A stretch of 64,000 nucleotides of DNA from Gelatiniphilus marinus (lineage in GTDB: Bacteria; Bacteroidota; Bacteroidia; Flavobacteriales; Flavobacteriaceae), in assembly GCF_042678305.1 (NCBI RefSeq), contig NZ_JBHUDT010000007.1. The stretch is one strand, 5' to 3'. How positions within the stretch are numbered: the first letter of the stretch is position 1; each line of letters begins with the position of its first letter. A model generated the notes under the pieces. It saw only the letters and a list, made by a program, of their open reading frames with translations, had not been told where the DNA came from and searched no databases. A program made the position numbers and the translations under genes. Shown here in pieces: positions 44,023 to 53,648 of the stretch.

Positions 44023-44449
44023 TTTTATCATTTTCAATATTTTAGTTTAAAATGACATTATTTGTTTTAATTTATATGGATTTCGAGAAAAAGTAAATAA
44101 CCTAAACTTTTGTTTTATAAAATTTTAAAGGTGTTTTCGAGATTTGATGAAGACCTTTCATACTTTTTTTCTCCTTATCTAAATTTTTAATTATGTAGTT
44201 TGAATTTTGTTTTGTGTTTCAAGTTTATCTCATTCAATTTGATGTTTTGTAACAAAGCATTATAGCAAACATTTTGTGAGTGTTGAATTTTATATTTAGT
44301 TGTGTGGTTCTAAATACAATGAGTATTAGAGAGCATATTTAAGAATCAACAAAAATTTGATTATATTTCCTCTATTATATAATCTTACATATTAAATTTA
44401 TTTTTTTAATACTATAATAAAGTTTTTAATCTAATTGGGTGAAAATTTC
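44023..44449. other. left-end non-coding DNA of the island, upstream of the sensor gene
   Basis: No gene is visible in about 430 bp of very AT-rich sequence. It must contain the promoter of the sensor-regulator gene, but I could not place convincing -33 and -7 elements. Confidence 0.4.
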
Positions 44450-47179
44450 ATGATCAACGTTAAAAGATATTTGTTTTGTATCGTTTTTGTATTCTTTTTT
44501 TCGTGTTCTAACAAGCAGGAGAAGACATATAAAATAGGTTTTTCTCAAACAGGTATTAATGATGAATGGCGAAAGTCCATGAATCAAGCCATGAAAATTC
44601 AAGCAGCTTTTTACCCAGAGATTGAATTAAAGATTTTAGAGGGACAAGATGATATTGATGATCAAATTAAAGATATTGAAGCGTTAATAGCAGAGAATGT
44701 AGATATTTTAATTGTTTCACCTGTACAAGCAGCTCCAATAACTCCTATTGTTGAAAGAGCTTTTAAAAAAGGGATTCAGGTTTTAATAGTTGATAGAAAA
44801 ATTAATGGTGAAAACTATACGGCTTATTTAGGTGCAGATAATTATCAGGTTGGTACAAATGCTGCAAACTATTTGGCATCCTTATCGACAGAATCTAAAA
44901 GAATTATAGAAATTAAAGGGCTACTTGGCTCCTCCCCCGCATCAGAACGTAGCTCTGGGTTTAATAATATTATTACAAATACACCAAACTTAAATATAGT
45001 AAAAAGAATTCAAGGGAATTGGGAAAGCTACTCAATAAAAGATAGCTTATCTAGAGTTTTAGATACCAATAAGAATATTGATTACATCTTTGCCCATAAT
45101 GATAGAATGGCATTAGGCGCATGGGAAGTTTTAAAAGAAAAAGGGCTTGAAAAATCTATAAAAATAGTTGGTGTAGATGGTTTAAATGGTCCAAACGGTG
45201 GTATTAAACATGTTCAAGACCAAGTGTTTATGGCTACTATTTTATACCCTACTGGAGGTGAGGAAGCCATTAAACTAGCTGTAAAAATACTAAATGGTGA
45301 AAAAGTGGCTAAAAGAAATATTTTAGAAACTACTGTAATAGATTCTAGAAATGCAGATATATTAAAGAACCAATTCGATAAAATCACCCAACAACAAAAC
45401 GATATTGAGAAACAACAAGATAAAATTCAATTACAAGAAAAAATATATTTCACCCAAAACAACAGATTAAAAATCCTATTAGGATTGTTAATTACAAGTT
45501 TGTTGTTAGCCGCTTATAGTATATACTCTGCAAATAGCATAAGAAAGAAAAAACGTGAGTTAGAAATACGTAATAATAAAATAACTATTCAGCGTAACCA
45601 AATCGAGAAATTTGCAGAGGAAGTTAAAATAAGTAACGATGCCAAAGTGAATTTCTTTACTGGGCTTTCACATGAATTTAAAACACCAATAACACTCATC
45701 TTATCATCAATTGAATCGTTAAGTGAGAATAATAGTATTAAAGATAATAAGCTTATAAGAGAAGTTGGTTTGATTTATAATAACTCTAAACGCTTGTTAA
45801 GACTGATAAATCAGCTTTTAGATTTTAGAAAAATTGAAGACCGAAAATTTGTTTTAAAAGCTTCAGAAACTAATCTATATGAGTTTTCAACTAGAATTTT
45901 TGAAGATTTTAAACGTGAAGCACAAAAGCGAAATTTAGATTTCTCAATTAAAACTAACGACGAAAATTTAAAAATTTTTATTGACAGAAATTTAATGGAT
46001 AAGGTCTATTTTAATTTATTATCCAACGCTTTTAAATTTACACCTGATAATGGAAGTATACATATTAATATTGTAAATGAGGCTAATAGTAACTTTGTGA
46101 AAATTCATTTTAAAGACAGCGGAATAGGTATTCCTAAAAAAGATTTACAAAATATTTTTCAGGCATTTTTTCAGGCTTCAAATAATAATAAGGCAAGTTC
46201 AGGTATTGGTTTACATTTATCAAAGGAATTTGTAGAGATGCATAAAGGAACTATTGATGTCTCAAGTAAGCATGGTACAGAATTTATTTTAACGCTTTAC
46301 AAAGGGAATGCGCATTTAAGTTTGGATGAGATTATTTATGAACCCGATTTGGTGGATAATTCAGTATTAAACTTTAATTCAGATTTTGAAGAAAATGAGT
46401 TTGTTGAGGTGGGCGTTGAAGACGATAAGGAGCGTTATTCAATTCTTATAATCGAAGACAACTCAGATTTAATAAAATATTTAAGAAATAAATTAATCGG
46501 TGAATATGATGTTCATTTATCAGATGGATCTGACGGTATTGAAAAAGCTTTTGAAATAGTACCAGATATTATTATTTGTGATATTAATTTATCTGACAAA
46601 ACAGGTTTTGAAATATGTGAAATTTTAAAGAAAGATTTAAGAGCATCACATATTCCTGTAATAATGCTTACGGCATTAAACAATAAAGAGTCTTACATAA
46701 AGGGTTTAGAATCTGGTGCGGATTTATACCTTACTAAACCATTTAGCTTTGCCGTTCTTAATCAGTCTGTCAAGACATTAATTTATAATCGAGAAAAACT
46801 TCGATATTATTTTATAAATAACATTCACAAAATAAATACGGATCAAAGTTTTGGTTCTATTGAACAGGACTTTTTGTCTAAAATAAATCAAATAATAAGC
46901 GATAATTTAGATAATTCTAAATTTTCAGTTGAAAACTTGGCTAGTGCTCTAAACATATCTAGAGTACAGCTATACCGAAAAACCAAAGCCATTTTAGGCG
47001 TTTCTATAAGTGATTATATTCAAAATATACGCTTAGATAAAGCAAAAACACTTCTGCAAGAAACACAATTAACGATTTCGGAGATTGCATATGCAACAGG
47101 TTTTTCTTCTCCAAATTATTTCTCAACTAGCTTTAAAAATAAATTTGGCAATTCACCTAAGGAGTATAGAGGTTCTTAA
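44450..47179 (+). CDS. hybrid two-component regulator with periplasmic sugar-binding sensor (fructose type)
   Basis: From the ATG at 44450 (an in-frame TTG at 44435 is discarded) the protein has 909 residues. It has a lipobox-like FFFSC, then a LacI/ribose-binding-type periplasmic domain (about 28-310; KIGFSQTGINDEWRKSMNQA, VDRK, GVDGLNG). A membrane helix lies near 340-362, a HisKA domain has phospho-acceptor His408 in HEFKTP, and an HATPase follows. A receiver domain has Asp711, and the output is AraC-type DNA binding. A PBP-type sensor is what the characterised fructose-sensing regulator BT1754 of Bacteroides thetaiotaomicron carries, instead of the propeller domain common in this class. 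The GH32 and fructokinase genes beside it support fructose as ligand. Confidence 0.85.
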   Translation: MINVKRYLFCIVFVFFFSCSNKQEKTYKIGFSQTGINDEWRKSMNQAMKIQAAFYPEIELKILEGQDDIDDQIKDIEALIAENVDILIVSPVQAAPITPIVERAFKKGIQVLIVDRKINGENYTAYLGADNYQVGTNAANYLASLSTESKRIIEIKGLLGSSPASERSSGFNNIITNTPNLNIVKRIQGNWESYSIKDSLSRVLDTNKNIDYIFAHNDRMALGAWEVLKEKGLEKSIKIVGVDGLNGPNGGIKHVQDQVFMATILYPTGGEEAIKLAVKILNGEKVAKRNILETTVIDSRNADILKNQFDKITQQQNDIEKQQDKIQLQEKIYFTQNNRLKILLGLLITSLLLAAYSIYSANSIRKKKRELEIRNNKITIQRNQIEKFAEEVKISNDAKVNFFTGLSHEFKTPITLILSSIESLSENNSIKDNKLIREVGLIYNNSKRLLRLINQLLDFRKIEDRKFVLKASETNLYEFSTRIFEDFKREAQKRNLDFSIKTNDENLKIFIDRNLMDKVYFNLLSNAFKFTPDNGSIHINIVNEANSNFVKIHFKDSGIGIPKKDLQNIFQAFFQASNNNKASSGIGLHLSKEFVEMHKGTIDVSSKHGTEFILTLYKGNAHLSLDEIIYEPDLVDNSVLNFNSDFEENEFVEVGVEDDKERYSILIIEDNSDLIKYLRNKLIGEYDVHLSDGSDGIEKAFEIVPDIIICDINLSDKTGFEICEILKKDLRASHIPVIMLTALNNKESYIKGLESGADLYLTKPFSFAVLNQSVKTLIYNREKLRYYFINNIHKINTDQSFGSIEQDFLSKINQIISDNLDNSKFSVENLASALNISRVQLYRKTKAILGVSISDYIQNIRLDKAKTLLQETQLTISEIAYATGFSSPNYFSTSFKNKFGNSPKEYRGS

Positions 47180-47330
47180 TCTTACTTACCACTATGTTAT
47201 TTAATTATGATTTTCTTAAAAAAACAGGTCTGTTTTTTGGTTTCTCAATAATTATCAGCTTCAAATAAATGAAAATAATAAAAATTACACATTTTTTTTA
47301 TCAAATTGACATTTTAAATTACAAAAGCAT

Positions 47331-47363
47331 GTAACATTTTTGAAATAAAGACGTAACATTTTT
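47331..47363. promoter_or_regulatory. direct repeat, candidate regulator-binding site of the fructan operon
   Basis: GTAACATTTTT occurs at 47331-47341 and 47353-47363, a 22-bp period (two helical turns), in the 359-bp gap ahead of the transporter gene. Weaker ACAT-T4 versions lie at 47289 and 47309. AraC-type output domains bind such repeats. The rest of the gap shows no gene. Confidence 0.45.
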
Positions 47364-47538
47364 AGAACTCTGAATTTAATTCAAAATAAATAATTATTGT
47401 AATAAATTGATAATCAGTATATTATAATTTTTTAAAGAATGGATGAACAATTTCATAACCTATTGATACAAATATAAAAAGGTCAAAGAGCCTTTCTGTA
47501 TAATTTGCACTCAATTAATTACCAACTAAACACACCAC

Positions 47539-48855
47539 ATGAATAAGAAGATATTAATTTGGTCTATTACAGCAGCTTTGGCTGGTTTCCTTTTTGGCTT
47601 TGACACAGTAGTTATTTCGGGCGCAGAAAAGAAGCTACAATTGTTGTGGGGCTCGTCAGATATGTTCCATGGCACAGTAGTTATAGGAATGGCATTGTGG
47701 GGGACTGTTATAGGTGCGTTTTTTGGTGGTATTCCAACTAATAAATTAGGACGTAAAACAACTTTAGTTTGGATTGGTATCTTATATACGGTTTCAGCTG
47801 TTGGTTCTGCCCTTGCTAATGACCCTATTACTTTTGCTGTTTTTAGATTAATTGGAGGCTTGGGAGTTGGGGCCTCAACTATTGCGGCACCAGCATACAT
47901 TTCTGAAATAGCTCCAGCAAAAGATAGAGGAAAATTAGTAGGTCTTTATCAATTCAATATTGTATTTGGTATTCTTGTCGCTTTTTTATCTAACTACTTA
48001 CTTAACAATATAGGAGAAAATGCCTGGAGATGGATGGTGGGTATTGAAGCAATTCCAGCAGCTATATATACTCTTTTTGTGCTAACAGTCCCAAAAAGTC
48101 CAAGGTGGTTATTAACAAAGTTTAGAAATAGTGAAGCGGTAAGTGTCCTAAAAACCATTAATCCAGATCAAGATCCAGAGAAATTGATGAAGGAGATTAA
48201 ATCCGAAATGGAAAATACAGTTCCTAATGAAAATATATTTTTAAAAAAGTATAGATATCCATTAATACTAGCATTTCTTATTGCATTTTTTAACCAATTA
48301 TCTGGTATCAATGCATTGCTTTATTACGCTCCTAGAATTTTAGCTGAGGCAGGGCTTGAGGAAAGTTCTGCACTGTTGAGTAGTATTGGAGTGGGAGTTA
48401 CAAACTTGATTTTTACACTTTTAGGTATTTTTCTAATTGATAGGTTGGGTAGAAAACAACTCATGTACATATGCTCTTTCGGATATATTATATCATTGTC
48501 TTTGGTTTCAGCGGCATTCTTTTTGAATTGGGAAGGTAGTTTTATGCCATTCTTTTTATTTCTGTTTATAGCTGCACATGCTATTGGACAAGGGACTGTA
48601 ATCTGGGTATTTATTTCAGAAATATTCCCAAATCACTTAAGAGGTTCTGGACAATCATTTGGTAGTTCGGTGCATTGGGTGTTAGCCGCTATAGTCCCTT
48701 CGCTAGTACCTGTGTTATTTTCATCAATTGGGGCGGGTATGGTATTTCTCATTTTTGCAGTAATGATGGTATTTCAGTTACTGTTTGTTGCCTTTATGAT
48801 GCCAGAAACTAAAGGTGTGCCTCTAGAAGAGTTAAGCAAAAAACTAACTAAATAA
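47539..48855 (+). CDS. MFS sugar porter (probable fructose/fructan-product importer)
   Basis: The 438-residue inner-membrane protein has 12 helices and the sugar-porter signatures: GFDTVVISGAEK after TM1, NKLGRKTT in loop 2-3, ISEIAPAKDRGKLVGLYQ, FFNQLSGINALLYYAPRI, DRLGRKQL, and the terminal PETKGVPLEEL. It belongs to the proton-coupled hexose family. Placed first in the operon beside GH32 and fructokinase, it probably brings fructose or sucrose-like products into the cytoplasm. The GH32 gene follows after 10 bp. Confidence 0.87.
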   Translation: MNKKILIWSITAALAGFLFGFDTVVISGAEKKLQLLWGSSDMFHGTVVIGMALWGTVIGAFFGGIPTNKLGRKTTLVWIGILYTVSAVGSALANDPITFAVFRLIGGLGVGASTIAAPAYISEIAPAKDRGKLVGLYQFNIVFGILVAFLSNYLLNNIGENAWRWMVGIEAIPAAIYTLFVLTVPKSPRWLLTKFRNSEAVSVLKTINPDQDPEKLMKEIKSEMENTVPNENIFLKKYRYPLILAFLIAFFNQLSGINALLYYAPRILAEAGLEESSALLSSIGVGVTNLIFTLLGIFLIDRLGRKQLMYICSFGYIISLSLVSAAFFLNWEGSFMPFFLFLFIAAHAIGQGTVIWVFISEIFPNHLRGSGQSFGSSVHWVLAAIVPSLVPVLFSSIGAGMVFLIFAVMMVFQLLFVAFMMPETKGVPLEELSKKLTK

Positions 48856-48865
48856 ATTATACAAA

Positions 48866-50473
48866 ATGAAAAGCTTTAGAAAAACAAATCTAATTTCAAT
48901 GCTTTTGGTGTTATCATGCCTTGTAGGATGTAAGGATAAAACCCAAAGAGACCAGAGTTTAGATGCAGGAGTAAATGTATCTTATTCAGAAGAAGAGTTA
49001 TATCGTCCTAATTTTCATTTTACACCTAAAGCTAATTGGATGAACGACCCTAATGGAATGTTCTATTATAATGGCTATTATCATCTATACTTTCAGTATC
49101 ACCCAGAAGGTAATGTTTGGGGTCCTATGCATTGGGGGCATGCTACTAGTACAGATATGATTACCTGGACTGAGCAACCTATAGCTATCTATCCAGATGA
49201 ATTAGGAACAATTTTTTCTGGAAGCGCTGTAGTTGATATTAGTAACAGCTCTGGATTTGGTGAAGTAAGTAAGTCAATACCTATTGTTGCAATATATACC
49301 AACTCTAAAAAATTAGAAGGGAATGATAACTGGAGGCAAACACAAAGCATTGCTTACAGTAATGATGAAGGTAAAACGTTTACTAAATATGAAAATAATC
49401 CAGTAATAGATAACAATAAAATAAAAGATTTTAGAGACCCTAAAGTAACTTGGGATGACGATAGAAATAAATGGGTTATGTCATTGGCTGTTGGTGATAA
49501 AATTTCATTTTATGAATCGACAAATTTGAAAGAATGGAATTTCCTTTCGGATTTCGGACAAGGAATTGGCGGTCATGGCGGTGTTTGGGAATGTCCAGAT
49601 TTATTTAAACTACCAGTTCTTGGAACAGATGAATCTAAATGGGTGCTTTTTGTAAGCATTAACCCTGGCGGACCAAATGGAGGTAGTGCTACGCAATATT
49701 TCATAGGAGATTTTGATGGAACTACGTTTACCATGGATAAAGAATTTGAAAAAAGTCTGAGTAAAGAACATAATTATTGGATAGATTTTGGAAGAGATAA
49801 TTATGCGGGTGTATCATGGTCTAATGCTACTAGAAAGGACGGTAGTAAACTCATGTTAGGTTGGATGTCTAATTGGGATTATGCACAAAAAGTACCAACT
49901 GAAACTTGGAGAAGTGCTATGACTGTTGCGCGAAAAGTACAGCTTCAAAAGAATGATAATGGTTATCGATTATTATTTAACCCTGTAGAAGAACTTAATA
50001 ACTACAGAAGCAAAAAACATAAAAAAGAAAATATTACCATAAAAGGTGAAACAAAAATTATAGGCTCAGAAGCAGTTGATCTGGCTAGTGCGGAAATTCA
50101 ATTTAATATTTCAAACTTAAAAGAAACCACTTACACCTTTAAATTATCAAACAAGTTAGGAGACAAATTATTGTTTGGCTATAATAATATAAAGAAAGAG
50201 TTTTTTATAGATCGAAAAAATTCTGGAAAAACAAACTTTTCTGAAAAATTTGCTAACAAAGTAACTACCGCCTCTAGGACGTCAACTAATGATAATTTGT
50301 CGGCAACCATATTACTAGATAAAACTTCTATAGAATTATTTTATGATAATGGTGAAACAGTAATGACTGAAATATTTTTCCCTAATGCACCATATAGTAA
50401 ACTAAGTATTGAATCTAAAAATCAAGAATTTATTCTTGATAATATCGAAGTACATAAACTAAATTTTAACTAA
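48866..50473 (+). CDS. GH32 fructan hydrolase lipoprotein
   Basis: Glycoside hydrolase family 32 cleaves beta-fructofuranosyl bonds in inulin, levan or sucrose. The 535-residue protein has a signal with a lipobox near LVGC (Cys23). The five-bladed propeller carries the three catalytic residues: Asp61 in WMNDPNG, Asp191 in DFRDP, and Glu242 in WECPDLF. A C-terminal beta-sandwich domain (about 370-535) follows. A lipid anchor suggests an outer-membrane or periplasmic location. An exo-acting enzyme releasing fructose fits the fructokinase and fructose-type sensor, but endo activity cannot be excluded. Confidence 0.92.
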   Translation: MKSFRKTNLISMLLVLSCLVGCKDKTQRDQSLDAGVNVSYSEEELYRPNFHFTPKANWMNDPNGMFYYNGYYHLYFQYHPEGNVWGPMHWGHATSTDMITWTEQPIAIYPDELGTIFSGSAVVDISNSSGFGEVSKSIPIVAIYTNSKKLEGNDNWRQTQSIAYSNDEGKTFTKYENNPVIDNNKIKDFRDPKVTWDDDRNKWVMSLAVGDKISFYESTNLKEWNFLSDFGQGIGGHGGVWECPDLFKLPVLGTDESKWVLFVSINPGGPNGGSATQYFIGDFDGTTFTMDKEFEKSLSKEHNYWIDFGRDNYAGVSWSNATRKDGSKLMLGWMSNWDYAQKVPTETWRSAMTVARKVQLQKNDNGYRLLFNPVEELNNYRSKKHKKENITIKGETKIIGSEAVDLASAEIQFNISNLKETTYTFKLSNKLGDKLLFGYNNIKKEFFIDRKNSGKTNFSEKFANKVTTASRTSTNDNLSATILLDKTSIELFYDNGETVMTEIFFPNAPYSKLSIESKNQEFILDNIEVHKLNFN

Positions 50474-50484
50474 AACAATTAATT

Positions 50485-53400
50485 ATGAAATGTAAACAAC
50501 TGTTATTTTTACCAATATTTGCCCTTTTTAGCATATTAGCTCAAGGACAAATAACAGGTACTGTTACTGATCAAGCAGATGGGATGCCGCTTCCAGGTGT
50601 TTCAATAGTCGTGACAGGTACTACACAAGGAACCGCTACAGATTTTGATGGTAATTACACATTAGAAAACGTTAGTGGAGATGCTACCTTGGTTTTTAGC
50701 TACATTGGTTATAAAACCCAAGAAGTACAAGTAAATAATCGCTCTGTAATTGATGTTGCTCTTGCAGCAGATGCAGCTGCACTTGATGAAATTGTGGTTA
50801 CTGGATATTCTAGACAAAGAAAAGTAGATGTTACAGGAGCAATTACCGTCGTTGAGTTAGGTCCAACTGAAGGTGTAAGTATGAGTTCTGGTAGTGCTAT
50901 TCAAGGATTGCAAGGTAGAGTTCCTGGAGTTTTTATTGAGAAATCTGGAGATCCAACTGGGTCTGCTAATAATATCTTAATACGTGGTGCTACCACATTA
51001 GGGAACAACGATCCGTTGTTTGTTATTGATGGTGTTCCAACAGTAAGACAAGAGGTTTTTGCTAGTATAAACCCAAGTACTGTAGAGTCTGTACAGGTAC
51101 TTAAAGATGCATCAGCATCTTCACTTTATGGAGCTCGTGCAGGTAATGGAGTTATTATTGTTACTACTAAAAATAGTGCAAAAGCTGCTGGTGGTGAAAA
51201 ATTTAAAGTTAGTATAAATTCAAATATATCTGTGCTTTCTGAGAAGCAACAACGTTATGATATGCTTAATGCGCAGCAAAGAGGTGAAGCATTATGGCAA
51301 GCATCGGTCAATGATGGTGCAGATCCAAATGGAGGGTATGGAGAGATATATAACTTTGATTGGAATGGAGATTTCAATAACCCTATTTTAAATAGTGTTA
51401 CAGTGCAACCATTTGTTGGAGGTGATACTAATGTTCCAGCGGGTGATACCGATTGGCAGGAAGAATCTTATGAAACAGGTTATGTATATAACAATGAAGT
51501 ATCTGTTTCTGGGGGTACTGATAATTCTTTTCATTTGTTCAATATTGGGCATTTAAGAAATACAGGTATTCTAAAACACACAGGTTACGAAAGAATTTCT
51601 GCAAAATTAAATTCTAATTTTAATTTATTTAACAATAGATTAAGGGTAGGAGTTAATACACAAATGTTCACATCTGATGAAACATTGGCTTCACCAGATG
51701 TTGGTAGCGCGCCTACGCCTGGTTTAGCAATTTCTTTAGCGCCAACCTTACCTGTTTTTGATGCAAATGGAGATTTTGCAGGCCCTTTAGGTGCGGGTTA
51801 TTCTGATAGAAACAACCCTGTTTTAATGCAGTACATAAACCGTTGGGATAATACTGATAGAACAACAATATTTGGTAATGTTTGGGGTGAATTTGATATT
51901 ATTGAGAACCTAACTTTTAGAACAAGTTTAGGTTTAGATTATAGCGACTTTCATAGAAGAGATATTGAGACTACCGTTAATAATGGATTTATTACAAGAA
52001 GTAATAATAGACTTATACATGGCACTAGTAAGTTTACCAGTTTGGTTTTTTCAAATACATTAAACTATCAATTAGAGCTTAACGAAAAGCATAAAATTGG
52101 TGTCTTACTAGGAACAGAATCTATTAAAGATGATTTTCAAAGTGTTACTGCGCAGGCAGATGGGTTCGCAGTTGAAACAGAATCTTTCTTTCAGCTAGAT
52201 GCTGCAACTGGAGCTAGAACTAATACAGGTTCTTCAACAGGAAGCCGTTTATTATCTCAGTTTGGTAAAATCAATTATAGTTTTGACGACAGATACTTAG
52301 CGTCCTTTACGTTACGTCGTGATGGGTCTTCAAGGTTTGGTCCAGATAACAGATATGGTGTTTTTCCTGCTGCAACTGTAGGTTGGAGAATTAACAATGA
52401 AAAATTTTGGAAGGAAAATGATATTGTAAATTCATTAAAATTTAGAGCTGGTTATGGAGAAGTAGGTAATCAAACTATTGGTGATGTAGCACGTTTTGGG
52501 TTGTTTGAATCTAGATATGGAGCTAATCAGTTGCAGGCAACTGGAGATACATTCTTCTTTAATACTTTTTATAATGTTGGTACTGCTTACGATTTAAATG
52601 GAAATAATACAGGTAATTTACCTTCAGGTTTTGTATCTATTCAAGCTGCAAATTCTGGATTAAAATGGGAAACAACAAAAGAAATTAACCTTGGTATAGA
52701 TTTTACGATGTTTAACAATTCTTTGGTTGGATCGTTTGATTATTTTACAAGAGAAACTTCAGATATCTTAACAATACCTCCAATTGCTTCGGTAATTGGT
52801 GAAGGTCAATTAAGAACATTAAATGGAGCAACTACAGAGGTGAAAGGTTGGGAATTATCTTTAGGTTATTCCAAAACATTTGATAACGGTTTATCATTTA
52901 CAGTAGCCACAAACTTTGGTGCTTTTAAAGATGAGATAACTGAATTACCAGCTGAAGTAGTTTCTGCTTTTCCTGGAACTGTTGATAATTCTATCATTGG
53001 TCATTCACAGTTTTCAATTTTTGGATATAAAACTGCTGGCTTATTTCAAAGTCAGGCAGACATAGACTCTAGCCCTACACAAGTAGGAGCAAGACCAGGA
53101 GGATTGAAGTTTCAAGATTTGAGTGGTAATGGAAGTATAGGTGCTGAGGACAGAGATTTTATTGGAACAACTTTGCCAGATCTAGAGTACGGTATTAGAA
53201 TTGATTTAGCTTATAAAAACTTTGACTTATCATTATTTGGTTCGGGTGTAGCTGGAAGAATAGGACAAGATCCTTATATTTTCTGGAATAATTTTGTACA
53301 AGGTAGAGAAAATGCCGGTTTAGGTGTGTTAAATGCATGGACACCAAGTAATACTAGCTCTAATATTCCATCGGCATCACTTGCATTTAATGATACAAGA

Positions 53401-53646
53401 ACTTCTGATTATTTATTCAGAAACAACTCTTATTTCAAATTAAGAAACCTTCAATTTGGATATTCGCTTCCGGAAGAACTTACTAATAAATTAGCTGGAA
53501 TGTCTAGCTGTAGAATTTATTTCCAAGGAGAAAATTTATTCTGGTTTACTCCAAGCGATTACATAGGTGCAGACCCAGAGCGTACAGATGTGAATAGAAT
53601 TCCAGTCCCTACAACATTGTCTTTAGGACTTAACATTAACTTTTAA
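50485..53646 (+). CDS. SusC-like TonB-dependent glycan transporter
   Basis: This 1053-residue outer-membrane transporter has a signal peptide (about 1-21), a carboxypeptidase-regulatory-like domain (about 22-95; GTVTDQADGMPLPGVSIVV), a TonB box region DEIVVTGYS and the SusC plug (GSAIQGLQGRVPGVF, then VLKDASASSLYGARAGNGVI). A 22-strand barrel ending in LSLGLNINF follows. It imports oligosaccharides bound by the partner SusD, whose gene starts 2 bp after its stop. Substrate assignment to fructans comes from the neighbours. Confidence 0.93.
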   Translation: MKCKQLLFLPIFALFSILAQGQITGTVTDQADGMPLPGVSIVVTGTTQGTATDFDGNYTLENVSGDATLVFSYIGYKTQEVQVNNRSVIDVALAADAAALDEIVVTGYSRQRKVDVTGAITVVELGPTEGVSMSSGSAIQGLQGRVPGVFIEKSGDPTGSANNILIRGATTLGNNDPLFVIDGVPTVRQEVFASINPSTVESVQVLKDASASSLYGARAGNGVIIVTTKNSAKAAGGEKFKVSINSNISVLSEKQQRYDMLNAQQRGEALWQASVNDGADPNGGYGEIYNFDWNGDFNNPILNSVTVQPFVGGDTNVPAGDTDWQEESYETGYVYNNEVSVSGGTDNSFHLFNIGHLRNTGILKHTGYERISAKLNSNFNLFNNRLRVGVNTQMFTSDETLASPDVGSAPTPGLAISLAPTLPVFDANGDFAGPLGAGYSDRNNPVLMQYINRWDNTDRTTIFGNVWGEFDIIENLTFRTSLGLDYSDFHRRDIETTVNNGFITRSNNRLIHGTSKFTSLVFSNTLNYQLELNEKHKIGVLLGTESIKDDFQSVTAQADGFAVETESFFQLDAATGARTNTGSSTGSRLLSQFGKINYSFDDRYLASFTLRRDGSSRFGPDNRYGVFPAATVGWRINNEKFWKENDIVNSLKFRAGYGEVGNQTIGDVARFGLFESRYGANQLQATGDTFFFNTFYNVGTAYDLNGNNTGNLPSGFVSIQAANSGLKWETTKEINLGIDFTMFNNSLVGSFDYFTRETSDILTIPPIASVIGEGQLRTLNGATTEVKGWELSLGYSKTFDNGLSFTVATNFGAFKDEITELPAEVVSAFPGTVDNSIIGHSQFSIFGYKTAGLFQSQADIDSSPTQVGARPGGLKFQDLSGNGSIGAEDRDFIGTTLPDLEYGIRIDLAYKNFDLSLFGSGVAGRIGQDPYIFWNNFVQGRENAGLGVLNAWTPSNTSSNIPSASLAFNDTRTSDYLFRNNSYFKLRNLQFGYSLPEELTNKLAGMSSCRIYFQGENLFWFTPSDYIGADPERTDVNRIPVPTTLSLGLNINF

Positions 53647-53648
53647 AA

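Noticed and set aside
47526..47900. 124-codon minus-strand frame
   Set aside because: It is antisense to the start of the MFS porter gene, which has clear sugar-porter signatures.
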